Counted from the stretch's first letter, positions 22,250-35,300 are shown. The stretch is DNA of 64,000 nt from Pithys albifrons albifrons (GCF_047495875.1 NC_092463.1:7768622-7832621); one strand, 5' to 3'. Translations and numbers: made by a program. The notes: generated by a model not told the origin, from the letters alone.

Positions 22250-22321
22250 GGTCCCCACTGAGACTCGAACTCGGGTCCTTGGGATTCAGAGTCCAGAGTG
22301 CTCCCATTACACCACGGGACC
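22250..22321 (-). other. tRNA-Gln(CTG)-like SINE head (not a functional tRNA gene)
   Basis: It resembles tRNA-Gln: GGTCCC acceptor start, TGGTGTAATGG D arm, anticodon loop CTCTGAA with anticodon CTG, and T arm GAGTTCGAGTC. The 3' half of the anticodon stem (TCCCA instead of TCCAG) breaks pairing in the same way in all three copies. The unit is fused to SINE sequence, so it is SINE-derived. A tRNA scanner might flag it. Confidence 0.8.
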
Positions 22322-23650
22322 GCCTGTTTGAGTTCTGTAGTCAGCCTACATTTGTCATGCTGCCAGTCTGTCTCTGGGAAAGTTCTTTTTAGCAAGCTAA
22401 GTGATGTTCTTGCTCAGTCCCAGGCATGACAACAGCAGCTGATATTTCAGGTGGAGCAATTGGTGTTTGAAAGGCTTTTCTTTCTTCTGCTGTATAATGA
22501 GCTGGTTGTCTGCTGCTTTTAATCACACTTTTAGCTTTACATAGCTTTTAATTGCAAATTGAGCTGTGGCAATGAGCTTACAAAATCTCACCCTGCCACT
22601 GTGTGGCCATCATCATTGCTTTTTTTTTTTTGAGGAGGGGGGTGTGAAGTTATGTTAATATCCATTGTTGTTAGACTTCAAAGTGTAGCAAGGTAAATGA
22701 ACTTCCTGTATGTATCTTAAAGGAAAGGTATGGAACTATTCATTGGGTGAGACTGAAGTGCACTGGTAGTTGGTTGTATGAACAGTTATCCTTGGAGGGC
22801 TGCGATGTCTGATCAGAAAAAATGCTGAACTACTTATTTATGTGCTGGTACCACTGTGTTGGCATTTCCAAAGTTAACTGGGCTGCAGAAGGACTGCTGG
22901 AATAGCTCCTGCAGGGATGGATGCTGGAGCAGCACAGCTTGTGAGCGGCTTCAGGGAGCCTGTTCTGCGGCTCGCTGTGGCTCTTGCGTCAGGGCTGCTG
23001 CTGCCTTTAGGGGTGTGAGCACACAATTTCCTCCTGTGTGGTGCTCCATGCAGGCTGTTGCTGAAGGGCAGAGCCAGACTCTGGAGAGCAGGGATGGGCG
23101 GTGGATGGAAGCTGTCCCCAGGGCATTGGAGAGCAGCTGAGAGCAGTGTGTGTGTGTGGTCCGAGAGTGCTGGCAGGTCTCGCTCTTCGCCTGCTCTGCT
23201 TGCCAGCAACCTGCAGGCTTGACATGGTGGGGGAAAAGTCCAGCAACAGGGCAGGGGCTTGCTGGTTTTTAAAAAAACAACCACCTCCCCCTGCTACCCC
23301 TTCACCCCTCCACTCCTTCCCCATGCAGTTTGGGCCAAATTCTTCCTTACTGTAATGTCTGTCTTTTCAGAGGAGGTGAAAGGGGGGTGATCTGGGCTCA
23401 CTGTCTCTTATTTAATTACCCATGAAGCAGCTGGAGTTGGCTGAGTGTATGATGCTGCTGGTTTTTTTGAGGCTTTTAATGAAAGGATGTTTAGAATTAG
23501 ATGAAAAACAGCTTTTCATTAGAATGCCTAAGGTAGTAACATTATTTTTTTTCCTCCATTCTAAAGTGGAGAAATGTAGAAGTAAAATCTACCAATAACT
23601 GCTCAACAGTTCTGGACTCTTCTAAAAATAACTTTGTGCATTACTGTTTT

Positions 23651-23690
23651 TATATATATGTGTCTGTATATATATGTATATATATATAGG
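23651..23690. repeat. AT-rich (TA)n microsatellite
   Basis: Interrupted TA dinucleotides with TGTG/TGTA interruptions over about 40 bp. Confidence 0.85.
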
Positions 23691-25006
23691 CCCTAAACAA
23701 TGCCATGGGCAAACGCTGCAAGTTTTTTTAGTTTCCAGGTTTGTATAAGAATGTCCATAATACGGAACTAGTCTCCCTTGTCACATGTGCCTTTGCTGTA
23801 CATTTGCTCACTATTTATAATGTGGTGGGACATGGCAGTTTGTAGTTTCTCCCTTTCTTTGCTGAACCAGCTGATGTTTGTATGTGTTCATTTGGGAATT
23901 GGCTGCTTACAAAAACTGGAGTCTTGTTTACAAGTGCTAAAATATTTATGCAGGAAAGACTTTGTACTGTTGTATTTGTTCATAATCAGTTTGATTTTCA
24001 GTGTGCAGTGCTGTGCTAATTGAGTGTGTGAAGCTCCACGAGTTTAAGCTCAGGTCCATAAAATGCTTTGTATCTGTGCACGTGGAGCTCATTTTTGTAG
24101 TAAAACCTAAGAGATGACGTGGTGTTCCAGCTTCAACTTTGTTTTAAAGAATTTGAAAAAATAGCTAAATGTTGCTGTTTTGTTGAGAAAGGACAATTAT
24201 GAATAAAATACTGTCTCAGAGAGAGGACACTTTGACCAGACTTCTTCCTCTGTTCCTGAACCTCTTCAAATTCCTACAGTATTGGTCAGTTCTTGTGGTT
24301 ACCTACAGGGCTGAAGTGCAAAATGCTGTCTCTTTAAATCTCATTTTACAGCTTTGTGCTGCATTACATAATCTCTCTAAATAGCCAGTTTATTCTTGTT
24401 TCCTTGCAGGCAATCTGCTCTCACTGTATCCGTGTCGGAGTCATCATTACAAGGGAGTTGTTCTTGATTTGGAGCTTGGATACTTTCAATAGTCCTCAGT
24501 GACCAGAAAGAAAAGGGAGAGGAGAAGGAAGGTCAATGGAATGATTATAACTTGAAAGCTTCAGTTACAGATATTCAAATTTGGTTTAAACTAAGTTTGA
24601 AGATTGCAGCTGCATCTGGCTTAATCCAATTTCTGAACTGTTGTGCTGTGTTTTTAGTTATTTCATGAAATGAATGTGTGTTTTCCCTCAGTCCTCTTAA
24701 ATACCAAAACATAGCTAACAGTACTTTAATGCTAAATGGAAATGCATTTCTGAAGATGTTCTGTAATGCATTTTTGACTGTTTACATTTAAACTATTTGT
24801 TTAATTCTTTAACCTTTGTTGTCGTCATTAATTTCGTAGCTGGTTTATTACAAGGGATTATGGAGGGCTCTGCTTCCTCCCAGAATGACACACCATGAGT
24901 TAGACTGGGACAGTACATTAAATGCATGAAGAACAGAAGCATCCAAAAGGGAGGAACAGAGAATGCTGTTTAACAGAACTAAAACAACAAGGGAGGAGAG
25001 GATAGT

Positions 25007-27200
25007 AGAATCCTAAAATAATTGAGATTGGAAGAGATTTCTGGAGGTTCATGAAGTGTTGGCTTTGAAGTTGCATTAAGCTGCTCGAGGCCTAGTGGAG
25101 CTGAGCTCTGGTGATTCCCATGGAAGGGTATGACACAGTCTCCGTGGACACACTGTTTGTTCTCTGATGGGTGACCACCCTCACTGTGAAGAATTTTTTT
25201 CTCGTGTCTAGTCAGAACGTACTTTGATGAAATGTAACTCTTGTCCTCTTGCTGTGCATCTCTGATATTTCTGGCTCCATCTTTATAACCTCCCACTGTG
25301 TATCTGAAGACACCAATGAGGCTTCTCCCTCAGCTTTCTCATCTTAAGACAAAGCAAATTCATCTGTCACGTCATGCCATGTGCTCCAGTCTCTTAGTCA
25401 TGTTAGTGACTCTCTACTGGACTTGATCCAATATGTCAGTGCCCTGTCCTATGCAGAGGAGTCCTCAACTGGACAAAACACTCTAAACAAAGTCTCACAT
25501 GTGCTCAACATGGGATAATAATCACTTCTCTTGACCTTCTGGCTGCATTCTTAATAGCATGGCTCCAGAATGAAGTTAACCTTCACCACTGGGGTTGGGT
25601 GCTGCTGTGTCATGTTCATCTTTCTGTCCACGAGGAGTCTAGATCCTTTTCTGCAAAGCTACTTCCTAGCCAAACAGTCCCCAGCCTGTATTGTTTCCTG
25701 AAGTTCTTCTGTCCCAGGTGCAGAAAAATTGTATTTGTCCTGTTCATGAGGCTTCTGGCAGCTCATTTCTGCAGCATCTTAAGATTCCTCTGAATAGCAA
25801 CTCTGCCCATCAGTGTATTGCCCACTGAACCCATAGGATGTCATCTGCAGGCTGGCAAAGGGAACCTCCTGGCCCACTGTTGATGTTGTTAAAGAGCATT
25901 AAAGTACCGACCCCAGTATCAATGCCACTTGTGTCTGATGATGAAAGTCCTGACCACCACCCTCGGAACCAGACCAGTTTTTCACCCAAGTTGCGGTTCA
26001 CCTCTGTAGTCCAGATCTCAATTTGGCTGCCAGGCAGAATGATGGAATGGGAGGAGGGAAGAGCTGTGGTTACAGTTTACTCTGACTGCATTCTGGCCAT
26101 CACTGCAGTTGGGCACAATCTGCCCTTGTTGGATCTGTGCTGGCAGTTCCAGGAAATCTTCTTGCCTTTTGTGTGTCTGGAAATGATTTCCAGGTAGATT
26201 TTTTTCATAACCTTCCAAGAGACTGAAGGGAGGCTGATTTGCCTCTAGAGTCCAACTTTTCCCTTTGGAAGAGAAGCCTGATGTTTGCTGCCTTCGAGTC
26301 AGAGAGAACCTCTCCCAAGTCCTGCAGCTTGTAAAAGATGGCAGAGATGGCTCTTTCACAGCTCCTGTGGCATCTTCAGATGTATCCCATCCAGTCTAAT
26401 TAACTTGTGTGTGGCGCTTTTTTTAAGTGAATCTTTGTTGAGTTTTTCTCTGCTGTGGATAACGCTTCATTTCCTCTGAACTTGCATAAAGACCTGAAAA
26501 CAAACACTGCAACAGAACACCAAGGAGACTCATGGACTGCTGTGAAGGCAAGCTGCCAGATACCCTGTCTGCTCAACATCCTGCACATCAGTATGGATGT
26601 CTTGTGCTTTGGGGAGACTTAGACTGACCAGTCCTTCTGGCCTGCTTGGCCTTCCCAGCAGTACCTCAAGAAGTACCTCTTCTCTGAACAAACTGAAGCC
26701 TTCCCTTTGAAATCCAGGGTTGTAACTATGCTGCCCATCTTCCTCACGCTCACAGAATCACAGAATAGTCTCAGGTGAAAAGGACCCGCAAGGATCCTCG
26801 TGTCCAACTCTTAAGTGACACCTCAAGATCTTGCTTATTTCATGGTTGCTGCAACCAAACCTGCCATCAGACTTCACATTCTCTACAACTTCTTCCTTTC
26901 TAGGGAATGGGTAGGTGTATCACAATGCTTCTCCTGCTTTACCTGTTCTGACATGCCCTGGAAGTCCACTGGGTTGTCTGTGCCCCACTATGGTTCCCTT
27001 ACAGGAGATGCTGGGCTTTATTTTCAAGATCAGATGGTCTATGACAGGTGTTTCCTTTGGCCTTGCTTCTCATCCAGACCCATTAACTCTTCATTTGCCT
27101 TTCACTTGGTTTTCAGGAGATCCTCATGCATTCAGGCAGTTCCTTTGGGTAGAATGAGTCCCTGTCACCTTTCCTGTCTGTCCTTGTGGAGGCTGTAACC
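25007..27200 (-). mobile_element. Old, long CR1 LINE including part of ORF2
   Basis: The left edge 'agaatcctaaaataattgag' is a decayed CR1 3' end. Continuing rightwards the sequence follows the minus strand of CR1 ORF2: 'aactcttgtcctcttgctgtgcat', 'accccagtatcaatgcca', 'ctgaccaccaccct', 'ccagtttttcaccca', then further upstream 'tgaaatccagggttgtaac' and 'atggttgctgcaaccaaa'. The reading frame is destroyed by many stops. The insertion is at least 2.1 kb and the right end is approximate. A younger CR1 scrap is nested in it. Confidence 0.7.
26752..26820 (-). mobile_element. Short CR1 3' end nested in the older CR1
   Basis: 'ctcacagaatcacagaatagtctcagg' followed by 'aaaaggacccgcaaggatcctcgtgtcc' is the minus strand of another CR1 3' end. 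It interrupts the ORF2 homology of the surrounding element between 'cccatcttcctcacg' and 'aagtgacacctcaag'. Confidence 0.65.
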
Positions 27201-27284
27201 ATCCATCTCCTGACCCCAGTCATGTGAGCTGTTCCACCATGTATCCATCTCATGGTTCCAGTCATGTGAGCTTTCCACCATGTA
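27201..27284. repeat. 42-bp tandem duplication
   Basis: Two adjacent units start 'atccatctc' at 27201 and 27243. Both contain 'ccagtcatgtgagct' and 'ttccaccatgtat', with a 42-bp period and a few differences. Confidence 0.85.
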
Positions 27285-27879
27285 TCTGCTCCCCAGTGAG
27301 TTTGTAGTTTTGCAGCTGTGCATAGGCTTTGAAACCTTTCAGGTTGTTTCCTTTGTTGGATGCAGTTTTTTCTTTGACTCTTCCTCCTGTATCAATTCCC
27401 ATCCCTGGTTTTGATTTCAGTAATGAAATCTCTAGTCTAATCTATGCCATGTTCCTCATCCTTCTTGCTTTCGTTTCTATTGGGACAGAGGCTAATCCTA
27501 ATCCTCTCATCTCTGCCTTCATTAACACCATATTGAGTTTTCTCTTGTTGTCTTTTATACTAATCATTGCTTGAACTAACATTGCCTAAAGTTCTCATTT
27601 TCTGGTTTTGTCTCCCATCCTCCTAAACTGCTTTACTCACTAAGGCATTGAAAGACTTCCTCTTCTACTCAGACCATTGCTTCAGTTTTACTCTCTCTGA
27701 AGTGTCTACTGCCTTGTCCCTTATGAGTCCTCTATTATCACTAACAACTTCTGTCTCATCCATTTCCTTCATCTTCACATGTCATGTGTTAACTTTGCCC
27801 ATCTCTCCCTGAAGGAGGATAAGGAACATCTTCTCCTTTTCATTTGGGATTATATTGCATGTTTTTCATGTGTTGGTGT

Positions 27880-27900
27880 GTTTTGTTTTGTTTTGTTGGT
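27880..27900. repeat. (TTTTG)n microsatellite
   Basis: Several consecutive TTTTG pentamers followed by a T/G-rich stretch to about 27950. Confidence 0.7.
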
Positions 27901-30900
27901 CAGTGGATTTTTTGTTGCTGTTGATTTAGTTTGGTGGTTGTTTTTGTTTCAAGTACAACCATTTCCTTTGGTGAACTTTTTCATTCTCAATGTCCTTCTT
28001 CCATCTAGTTCCATATCATGGCTGGGTAGATAGAGTGGCAAAAATTTAGATGTCTATGTGAGCTCTTAATTTGCAACTCCTTTCAGAGTCTGCACAGAGA
28101 CAACCAGATTTAGGGTGTGATTAATTTAATCTGAAAGGAAGTCAAATGACTCATTCTCTGAATCGTCTGTTTCTCTTCATGCACTGAAAGGAAGTCTGTA
28201 TTGACTAAGCTCAGCCACTCATCTCTGAAGATAAGGGTGATGAATTGTGGACTTTGGTGTCTGCTGAATCCCTCTGCATTTGTGGATCTCCATGTTGACA
28301 TAGACTTAACATGGCCAAAACTGAACTATGAATTGCATCCAACTGCTCTGTCCTTTTGAATGTTAATGAGTTCAAGCTTCTTCCCACTGAGGCCACTCAC
28401 AGCTTTCCTTCCTCTTGTCTTGTAGATCCACCCTCTCCGGCATCTGCTAAAACATGGATGTGTCCTAGCCACAACACTCACATGTTTATTTCTTGAATAA
28501 GTGTCTCTTGACTTTCATTGATCTTCCTCTCTGATCAGAACATGCTCCAGAGCCAGGAAAACAGAAAAGTTGTGACCTGGAATCTTTGGTGCCTTAACTT
28601 CTCCATCAAAGAATTTTTAAAGGAGTGTTGTTTTCCCATCCTGTTCGCCTGTCCACATTTGTGATTGCTGCTACTTACCACGTAACAACAGGGAGCTTTC
28701 CTGGTGTTACCAGGCTGTTGTGTTGGGGTTCCAGCTTGCTGTCCCCCTGTGCTTCTGAGGCTTGTTTGGGTGTCAGTAGGTGTGGGCTCTCCTGCTTCAA
28801 TACAGGCTCTGGTGTCTCAGCAGCACAAGCCACAGCTCACGTGGGAGTGCCGAGTGGCTGAACCTTTAGGGTATCTCCATATGTAACAGACCTTTCTCAG
28901 AGCTTCAGATTCCAGGGTTTGCAGGCAACTGCACTAATCAGCAAAGACTTGAAGAGACAGGCAGACACTTCAGGAAAACAAACAGAAAACCTCAGAGGCA
29001 GAAAACCTACTCTTTAGCCAACATAAGTTACTCCAAGAATTTGGATAAACCAGAAGACTGTATTTCCCTGCCTGTTTCCCAGTCGCTCTTGGGAAGCCAT
29101 GGAGTTTGATTCAGAGGGTTGGATCCTTCTGGCACTCCAGCTTCCCCTTCAGCCCATGAAGAATCTCTTCTTTCTCAAATGGCCAATGACATCCCATGCT
29201 CATCATCTCCAGTTACCTTTGTTGAAAGACCATTTGAGTTCATCAGCTGATCTGGGACAACCTTTTGGTTGTACAGGAATTAATTAGTTCCTGCTTGAGT
29301 TGAAATTTGAAAATTTTCATTGTTTTGGCCATCTTTGTATTTTGCAGGGGAATGATGAATAAAGTACCTGTCATGGAGATGCTTTTGATGTGCTGCTTAT
29401 CCTTACAGGGGCAGTGTAATGGAAAACAACCCATGTCTCCTTTAATGCAATATATTCCTTTTCTAAAGAAGATGATCTGGGATCCTTCAAATAAAGAGCA
29501 GAGGGTCTACTGAGGATAATATAATGGTAGGATTTTGTCCAGAAACTGATTGACAACTTAAAACTTTGAGCACAGTGTTCCACTGGGTTGAAATATGTGA
29601 GTCAAGCTTTGCTGGTTTTTCTCACTCTGTTCCTATGTTTGCTTAGCTAGAAAAGGGAAAAATTACAAAAGACATTTCTAGAATTCCTTGGAGGTGTTGA
29701 TTCAGTCTGTATGTGTATGAGTATGTAGAGAGATTGTCCTGTGACTGAGGGCTGTCTCTGTTTTTACTATTTCTTTTCATTTTGAAGATTGTCTTTGAAG
29801 TTGAAAAAAAAATTGCAGTCTTAATCAAATGAGTTAACACGACTTGTGTTCTCTAAACTAATAACAAAATATTTGTATGTTCAGCCTCCTTGAATTGGCC
29901 TGTTTGTGACTGTGGAGTTAAAGGAGTCTTTCATGATTCTTTTGCTCTGTCTCCTCTCCTGTCTCTGCTCTGTCTCTTGGTTTATAGCTGGCTGTGGGCA
30001 AGAGAACTCCTGTGCCAGGGAAGGACAAATCTCTGCTTCGTTTTGTCAAACAAAAGAAGAAATGCCCTCTCAAATTCTGCACACTTGTAAAATTTCTTGC
30101 CTGGATATTAAAGTTTTGGCCTTTGTATCTCAAAATTTCTCCCCGTGAACTTTGACAATTTCTATGTGACACAGAGTAGGATGATATATATCATGTTTGT
30201 GGAATTCACTGATGGAGATTTATCTCCCTACAGGCCTGTGTAGGTAATTGGAAACTGTCATTTCTCTTGAGAGCAATCATTTACTTAAATACAGTTTACC
30301 TTGTGGGCTAATGTTTTTTAAAACATTTGCTTTTTATAGTACCATTCACAAGGAGCTGAACTTGGATATTAATAGGTCTATCCTCCTTCTTTGTACAGTG
30401 TGACAGAAAAAATGCAACTGCCTCTCTCCACCTTCCTCCCCCTCTAGTGATGTCTGTAAGTTTCAGTGCTAGAAATCTTGCCTCTTCTAACAAGCATCTG
30501 AATTAAATCATCTTAGCTTTGGAATCTTGTTAGACAGGCTTAAATATACTCCAGGTAACATAACTTTGAGTTCCATGTAACTGCTGGTCTCTTTTTTGAT
30601 AATGACAAACATTTATGTTGCTTATATGGCAAAGGACTGTCTTCTAAGCATTGAAATGTGAGAGTTTTGAAGTGTTTTTTATCATTTTGTAGGCACTGTG
30701 GCTCAAAACCTGAGAGGGAGAATGTTGTTGTTGTTTTTTCAGGCTGTGTTCTTTGATAGTGCCGAGTTCCTTTTCATATGTTGAAAGTGCCTTCTTGTTT
30801 TGCTCTATGAAATAAATTGGAGAGTGATGTGACAGTGCAGGGGAGCATTCCCTAAGGCCAAGGGTCTGCAAGTGTGATTTGCTTGTGTGGCTGTTGCTTT

Positions 30901-31336
30901 TTGCTGGAAGATGGCTTTTCTGAAATAATGGCTACAGCACTAAAGTTCTGGACCTTCTGCAGATATAACAACAGAAAAAATTTCAGTGCCTGTGGACACT
31001 GTTTTTATCAGGAGACTGCGATTTATTTGCTTCTATTCTTGCAGACACCTTTGTTCTCGATTCACCTCCACTTTGCAGCAGGACACAAGTTAGTTGTGAT
31101 CCCAAGCTGCTTTCATCTCATCATGGCTGGCCTTGGAAAACGAGCATGGATCTGCTGGTGTGGGACACAAGTGGCGTCAGCCAAAGTGTGTCTGTGAAAG
31201 GATGTGCAGGCACGTTGTATTCTTGTTGTAGGGCTGTAGCACCACGGTATTTGTCACAGGTACCCAGCGGTGGCCAAGGGAGCACTGCAGAGCAGTGATT
31301 GTGCTGATGCTTCTCCACAGCACTTGACACCTCATT

Positions 31337-31348
31337 CCTCGTGCAGAA
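31337..31348. repeat. Target-site duplication of SINE copy B, left
   Basis: CCTCGTGCAGAA directly abuts the SINE tail. An identical 12-mer abuts the tRNA-like head at 31709-31720. Confidence 0.85.
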
Positions 31349-31708
31349 GTGTGTATGGCCAAACTTTGCAAGCGAACATGTGGGAATGGCTCTCCCCACG
31401 TGGGTGTGCCCTTCCAGCCTGCACAGTGGATTTTTCAGGTGAGGCTCAACGTGCGCAGAGCTGGCCCCACCGTTTCAGTCCTCAGGTCCGTCTGCCACAG
31501 CCGAGCGAGCTTGGACAGTGACAGGGAAGTCCTCGGGACTGTCACAGCACCCGGTACTGACCAGGGCTGACCCTGCTGAGCATCCGAGATGTGACGGGAT
31601 GGGATGGCAGGGAGGCTTTAACTGCCAGGGGACGGTCCCACTGAGACTTGAACTCAGGTCCTTGGGATTCAGAGTCCAGAGTGCTCTCCTTTCCACCACG
31701 GGACTGCC
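31349..31708 (-). mobile_element. tRNA-Gln/5S rRNA-derived SINE, copy B
   Basis: A full-length 360-bp copy on the minus strand, bounded by a perfect 12-bp duplication. It begins at the tRNA-like head (31634-31705) and ends in GGCCATACACAC. The head is decayed in the A-box area, while the 5S-like unit (about 31543-31606) and the hairpin block (31518-31545) are well kept. Perfect flanking duplications place the ends and show insertion by target-primed reverse transcription. Confidence 0.9.
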
Positions 31709-31720
31709 CCTCGTGCAGAA
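31709..31720. repeat. Target-site duplication of SINE copy B, right
   Basis: CCTCGTGCAGAA, identical to 31337-31348, immediately follows the 5' (tRNA) end of the SINE. Confidence 0.85.
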
Positions 31721-31965
31721 ATGCATGTGTGGCTTTGATTGCCCTTGTTTCCTTCTCGGTTGTGTGAGATGTCCTCCCTGATGGACAGGCACAGCCATTG
31801 CACGTGCTCTTCACAGGTCACTCAGGCTAAGACTGGCTCCTGCTCAATGGCTTTTCTGCAGGAGCATTTCCCAGGCAAATGGAGTGCTCTGGTGGAATAC
31901 CCAAATGTGTTACATACAAATAGAAACTTAAGGGTTCAGTACAACTATGAAATAGCTGATGAGTG

Positions 31966-32331
31966 ATGAGGTGACCTCATCACTTTCTGTAACTACCTGA
32001 AGGGAAGTTCTAGCCAGGTGGGAGTTGGTCTCTTCTCCCAGGCACTCAGCAATAGGACAAGGGGGCATGGACTCAAGCTCTGCCAGGAGAAATTTAAGTT
32101 GGATATTAGAAAAAAATTCTTTCCAGAGAGAGTAATCAGGCAGCGGAATGGCCTGCCCAGAGATGTGGTGAATTCCCTATCCCGGGAGGTTTTTCCGCTG
32201 AGACTGGACGTGGCACTGAGTGCCGATCTGGTAAAGGGACTGGAGTTGCACCAAGGGTTGGACTTGATGATCTTGTAGGTCTTTTCCAACCCAATCGACT
32301 CTGTAATTCTGTGATTCTATGATTCTGTGAA
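31966..32331 (+). mobile_element. CR1 LINE 3' fragment
   Basis: 'gaggtgacctcatcactttctg', 'ctacctgaagggaagttct', 'cagcggaatggcctgcccag' and the terminal 'gtgattctatgattctgtg' define a relatively intact CR1 3' end, forward orientation. It is related to the copies at 39.1 and 51.0 kb but more diverged than those two are from each other. Confidence 0.95.
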
Positions 32332-32399
32332 ATGTGTGTTCAGTGCACGGGTGCTGTGTCTAGTACAGCCACACCAGCAAATTTATCAGCAGACTGACC

Positions 32400-35300
32400 T
32401 ATATCAACCCTCGTCAAAGAAAAGAAACCACCAAAAACCTCAGAACCAAACGCTGGTCCCAGCCTGAACAACAACTCTGTGCATGGAAGCAAGTTATCTT
32501 TGAACTGGGTGGTTGGAGTCCTGGGATTTGCTGCCCTCCCAGGGGTTGCTGTGCCAGCCCGAAGGGCTGTGCTGTGGTACGTGGGTAGGAGGGAGATGTG
32601 TAAAGGGTCAGGAATTCCTCTGAGTGGTATTGCGGCCAGAATCGTTTATCTCAAAGAGCTGCAGCCCTGGAGTCCAGTTCCATGATAAGCCTCTCTTAAC
32701 AGCAAAGCCAGTTTGATCCCAGCCTTTCCCATCCCTCAACTGTTCTTTCCCATTCCCTTCATCCAAATATGCTGGGCCTTGGCTTGGGCAATGCATCTGT
32801 TTACTGGTACAATGAAAAGATCTGGATTTCACAAGCAAAATTAAAAAAAATAAAAGAAACAATCCTTTTTTTTCTCTTTTCCTATTTTCCTTTGATCATT
32901 TCCCTCCTCTACATGCCACCCCAGAGTGGGGGAGGGAATGGATGAGGTAGAGATGAGCAGGAGCCTCTTAAACCAGCTTTGTAACAGGAGAGGCTGAACG
33001 CAGGACTACGTAGCAAGCTTCTCTCTCTTTTTCTTTTTTCCTTATTTTTTTTTTAACATTTATTTATAGCCCACTGTCCTGTTACGCTCAGTCCTGCAGA
33101 GTCACAGTGAAGGAAGGTGTTTTCTGTTCTTTTGGCTTGACTTACAGTGAGTGGGAAGAAATTTTAGAAATGTTCTGTTCATTGACTGCTGCTGGCAGAT
33201 GGATGCTCTCCGCTTGAAGTGCCTCAGGCCTTGATATCTTCCGTTTTCTCCCCCTCCCTCCTCCCAGCACACGCCCCGGAGTGCGCAGCCTGTGCTAATT
33301 TAGTCGCAACTTAAAAAGGAGTGATGAGGAAGAAATGCTCAACTCTAATAGAATTCTTGTCGCTCGCAACATCTTTAGGGAGTACATTTTCATTTCAGGA
33401 TCCCTAAGGATTTTTCCAGCAATGTGTATTAGATGTTCTGCGGTGCTTCGATGGAGCAGCAGTAAAATTCTTCATGCATTTTAGATCCCAAATGCTAATT
33501 CTGTTTATATGTTAATCAGTTCAGGATATACAGCATACATGACATCCAGTTTGATTTTTTTTTTTGTATTTTAGTAACTGAGGCTTGAGTGTTTCTGGTT
33601 CTGAGGTGGCCTTTCCCTCTGTATGAACTACAAAGCAAACCTTTAAACAATCAGTTCATTAACCTAGTACATTAAAACATTTGAACCAATTACTGCATTT
33701 TATTAAAGTGGCTGTTTCTATGTCAAAAGCTTTTGTTGCTTACCAGTAGAAGTTGACAGATGCCAGCTCTGAGGAGTTTGTTTTTTAACAAAATCACATA
33801 ATGTTACTATTTGCTGGTTCAAATTTAATGTATTTTTAATGAAAAAAAATGCCGAATTGCACACAACCAGAATTAAAATCTGTTTTTCTATGCTGATTGC
33901 TATGCCTTAACTTAGTGGATATCTTCAGAATACTGCCCAGCTACAATCACCAGGTGGTGCTGTTACACACTGCTGAAAACACTTCTGGAAAATAAGTTTA
34001 ATTCTGCCATTGCCATTTCAACTGTATTTTCATAGGAGGAGTGGGTTTGCTCTTCTGCTATCTGCTTAAAGTGGATTTTTAGTTTATGACCATCTCTTGA
34101 TGTGAAAATGGTATATGGGATTATTCAAGAGCTTTAGATGCTGGGTCTATGGGACCATATCTGGGCTGTGGCCTCAGTGAGTCTGTCTTAGGTGCTGAGT
34201 TTATGACGGCTTGCATTAAATTAGCAAAGGTGAATGGTGGGAAAGTGATGTCTCTTCATAAGCTGGACATAGCCTGTTTCATGAACATCCTTTAATTTAA
34301 CCTTGCAAGTTTTGAAGGGCAAGAAATCCAGCACGCTCTGGAAGGACGCTCTTTAAATAAAGAAATCCAGGCTCTTAATGCACAGTTTCTTTTCAGTGTC
34401 TTCAATAAATGTAATGCTTTTCATCTTAGAAGAAAGCTCTAGCTCATACATATAAAATGAAGTGTTTTTTTGTTTTTTTTTCTCAACAGTTGTAAAGTAA
34501 TAAGAGTTGTAAAGAAAGTTCCTTTTTTGCAAAGGTTTTGCAGACCTGGTTGTTTATGGATAAACTGTGGGATGGGAAATCATGAGTTTAAAGTTCCAAG
34601 CTCTTCCTTTAGATGAAGATTTTTCCTCTCTCTGTGTACTCAAATAATTGAATCGTTTTGAATCTTAAAGACAGCTAAGTACTAGTCTGCTTAGATTAAA
34701 CCTTAGTACTGCCAACCACGCAGATAGAAATGAAGGAAGTTTAAGTAATTGGAGGAGGGGGGAAGAGTTCTCAAATGCATACCCCTCCTGCAGGCATTAT
34801 TGCTGTAATTTTAGGTGTAATTTCCTACATTGAAAATGTAACACTTGAAAAACACTTGAAAAATGAATGTAATTACTTCCTACATGGAGATTTTTCTTTT
34901 AAATTTGTTTTCCAATAGAAATTATAAGCAAATGACACAAAAAAAAAATTGAGAGAGAAGTACAGTGTTGTCTCCTGAAACCCAGTGTGGCAAGAAGTTG
35001 AGTTTGAACCTTTTTTTGATCCATGCTGTATAGACCTGCCCTGAATGTCAGTGAGAGCCATGTTTGGTTGTCATTATTATCTGGGACCTCAAATATGTAC
35101 CTAGAAGGTGGCTTTAATCACCAGGATGTGAAGCCTTCATGCTGTTACAGCAAAGCTGTCCCAAACAAACACAGCATAAATTAAGTGGAAGGGTAATTGA
35201 TTGTTTAGGTGTTTCAAGTCAGTTCAGAGGATTCCTGCGTTTTCAACCCAAAAAGGCTTCTCTTAAGTTTGAACAATAGCAAAATCAAACACGGATCTTT

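Larger units (their letters stand above)
21963..22325 (-). mobile_element. tRNA-Gln/5S rRNA-derived SINE, copy A
   Basis: Read on the minus strand, the element begins with a tRNA-Gln(CTG)-like unit (22250-22321) carrying a Pol III A box TGGTGTAATGG and a B box GAGTTCGAGTC. A short linker leads to a 5S rRNA-like unit (about 22159-22222). After that come a hairpin block (22134-22161), a ~170-bp body and a tail ending GGCCATACATACAC. It aligns over its full length with copies at 31.35 and 49.48 kb. The target-site duplication is unclear here: TTTTTGATTT on the left and TGTTTGAGTT on the right are only a partial match. Confidence 0.85.

Noticed and set aside
22250..22321. A tRNA-Gln(CTG) gene
   Set aside because: It is the head of a three-copy SINE, the anticodon stem is broken in the same way in every copy, and it is fused to 5S-like and SINE body sequence.
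31270..31521. Similar predicted peptides (SPRGCALPAC... type) at 21.9, 31.3 and 49.5 kb
   Set aside because: The resemblance arises because all three are the antisense of the same SINE body; reading frames break at different points.
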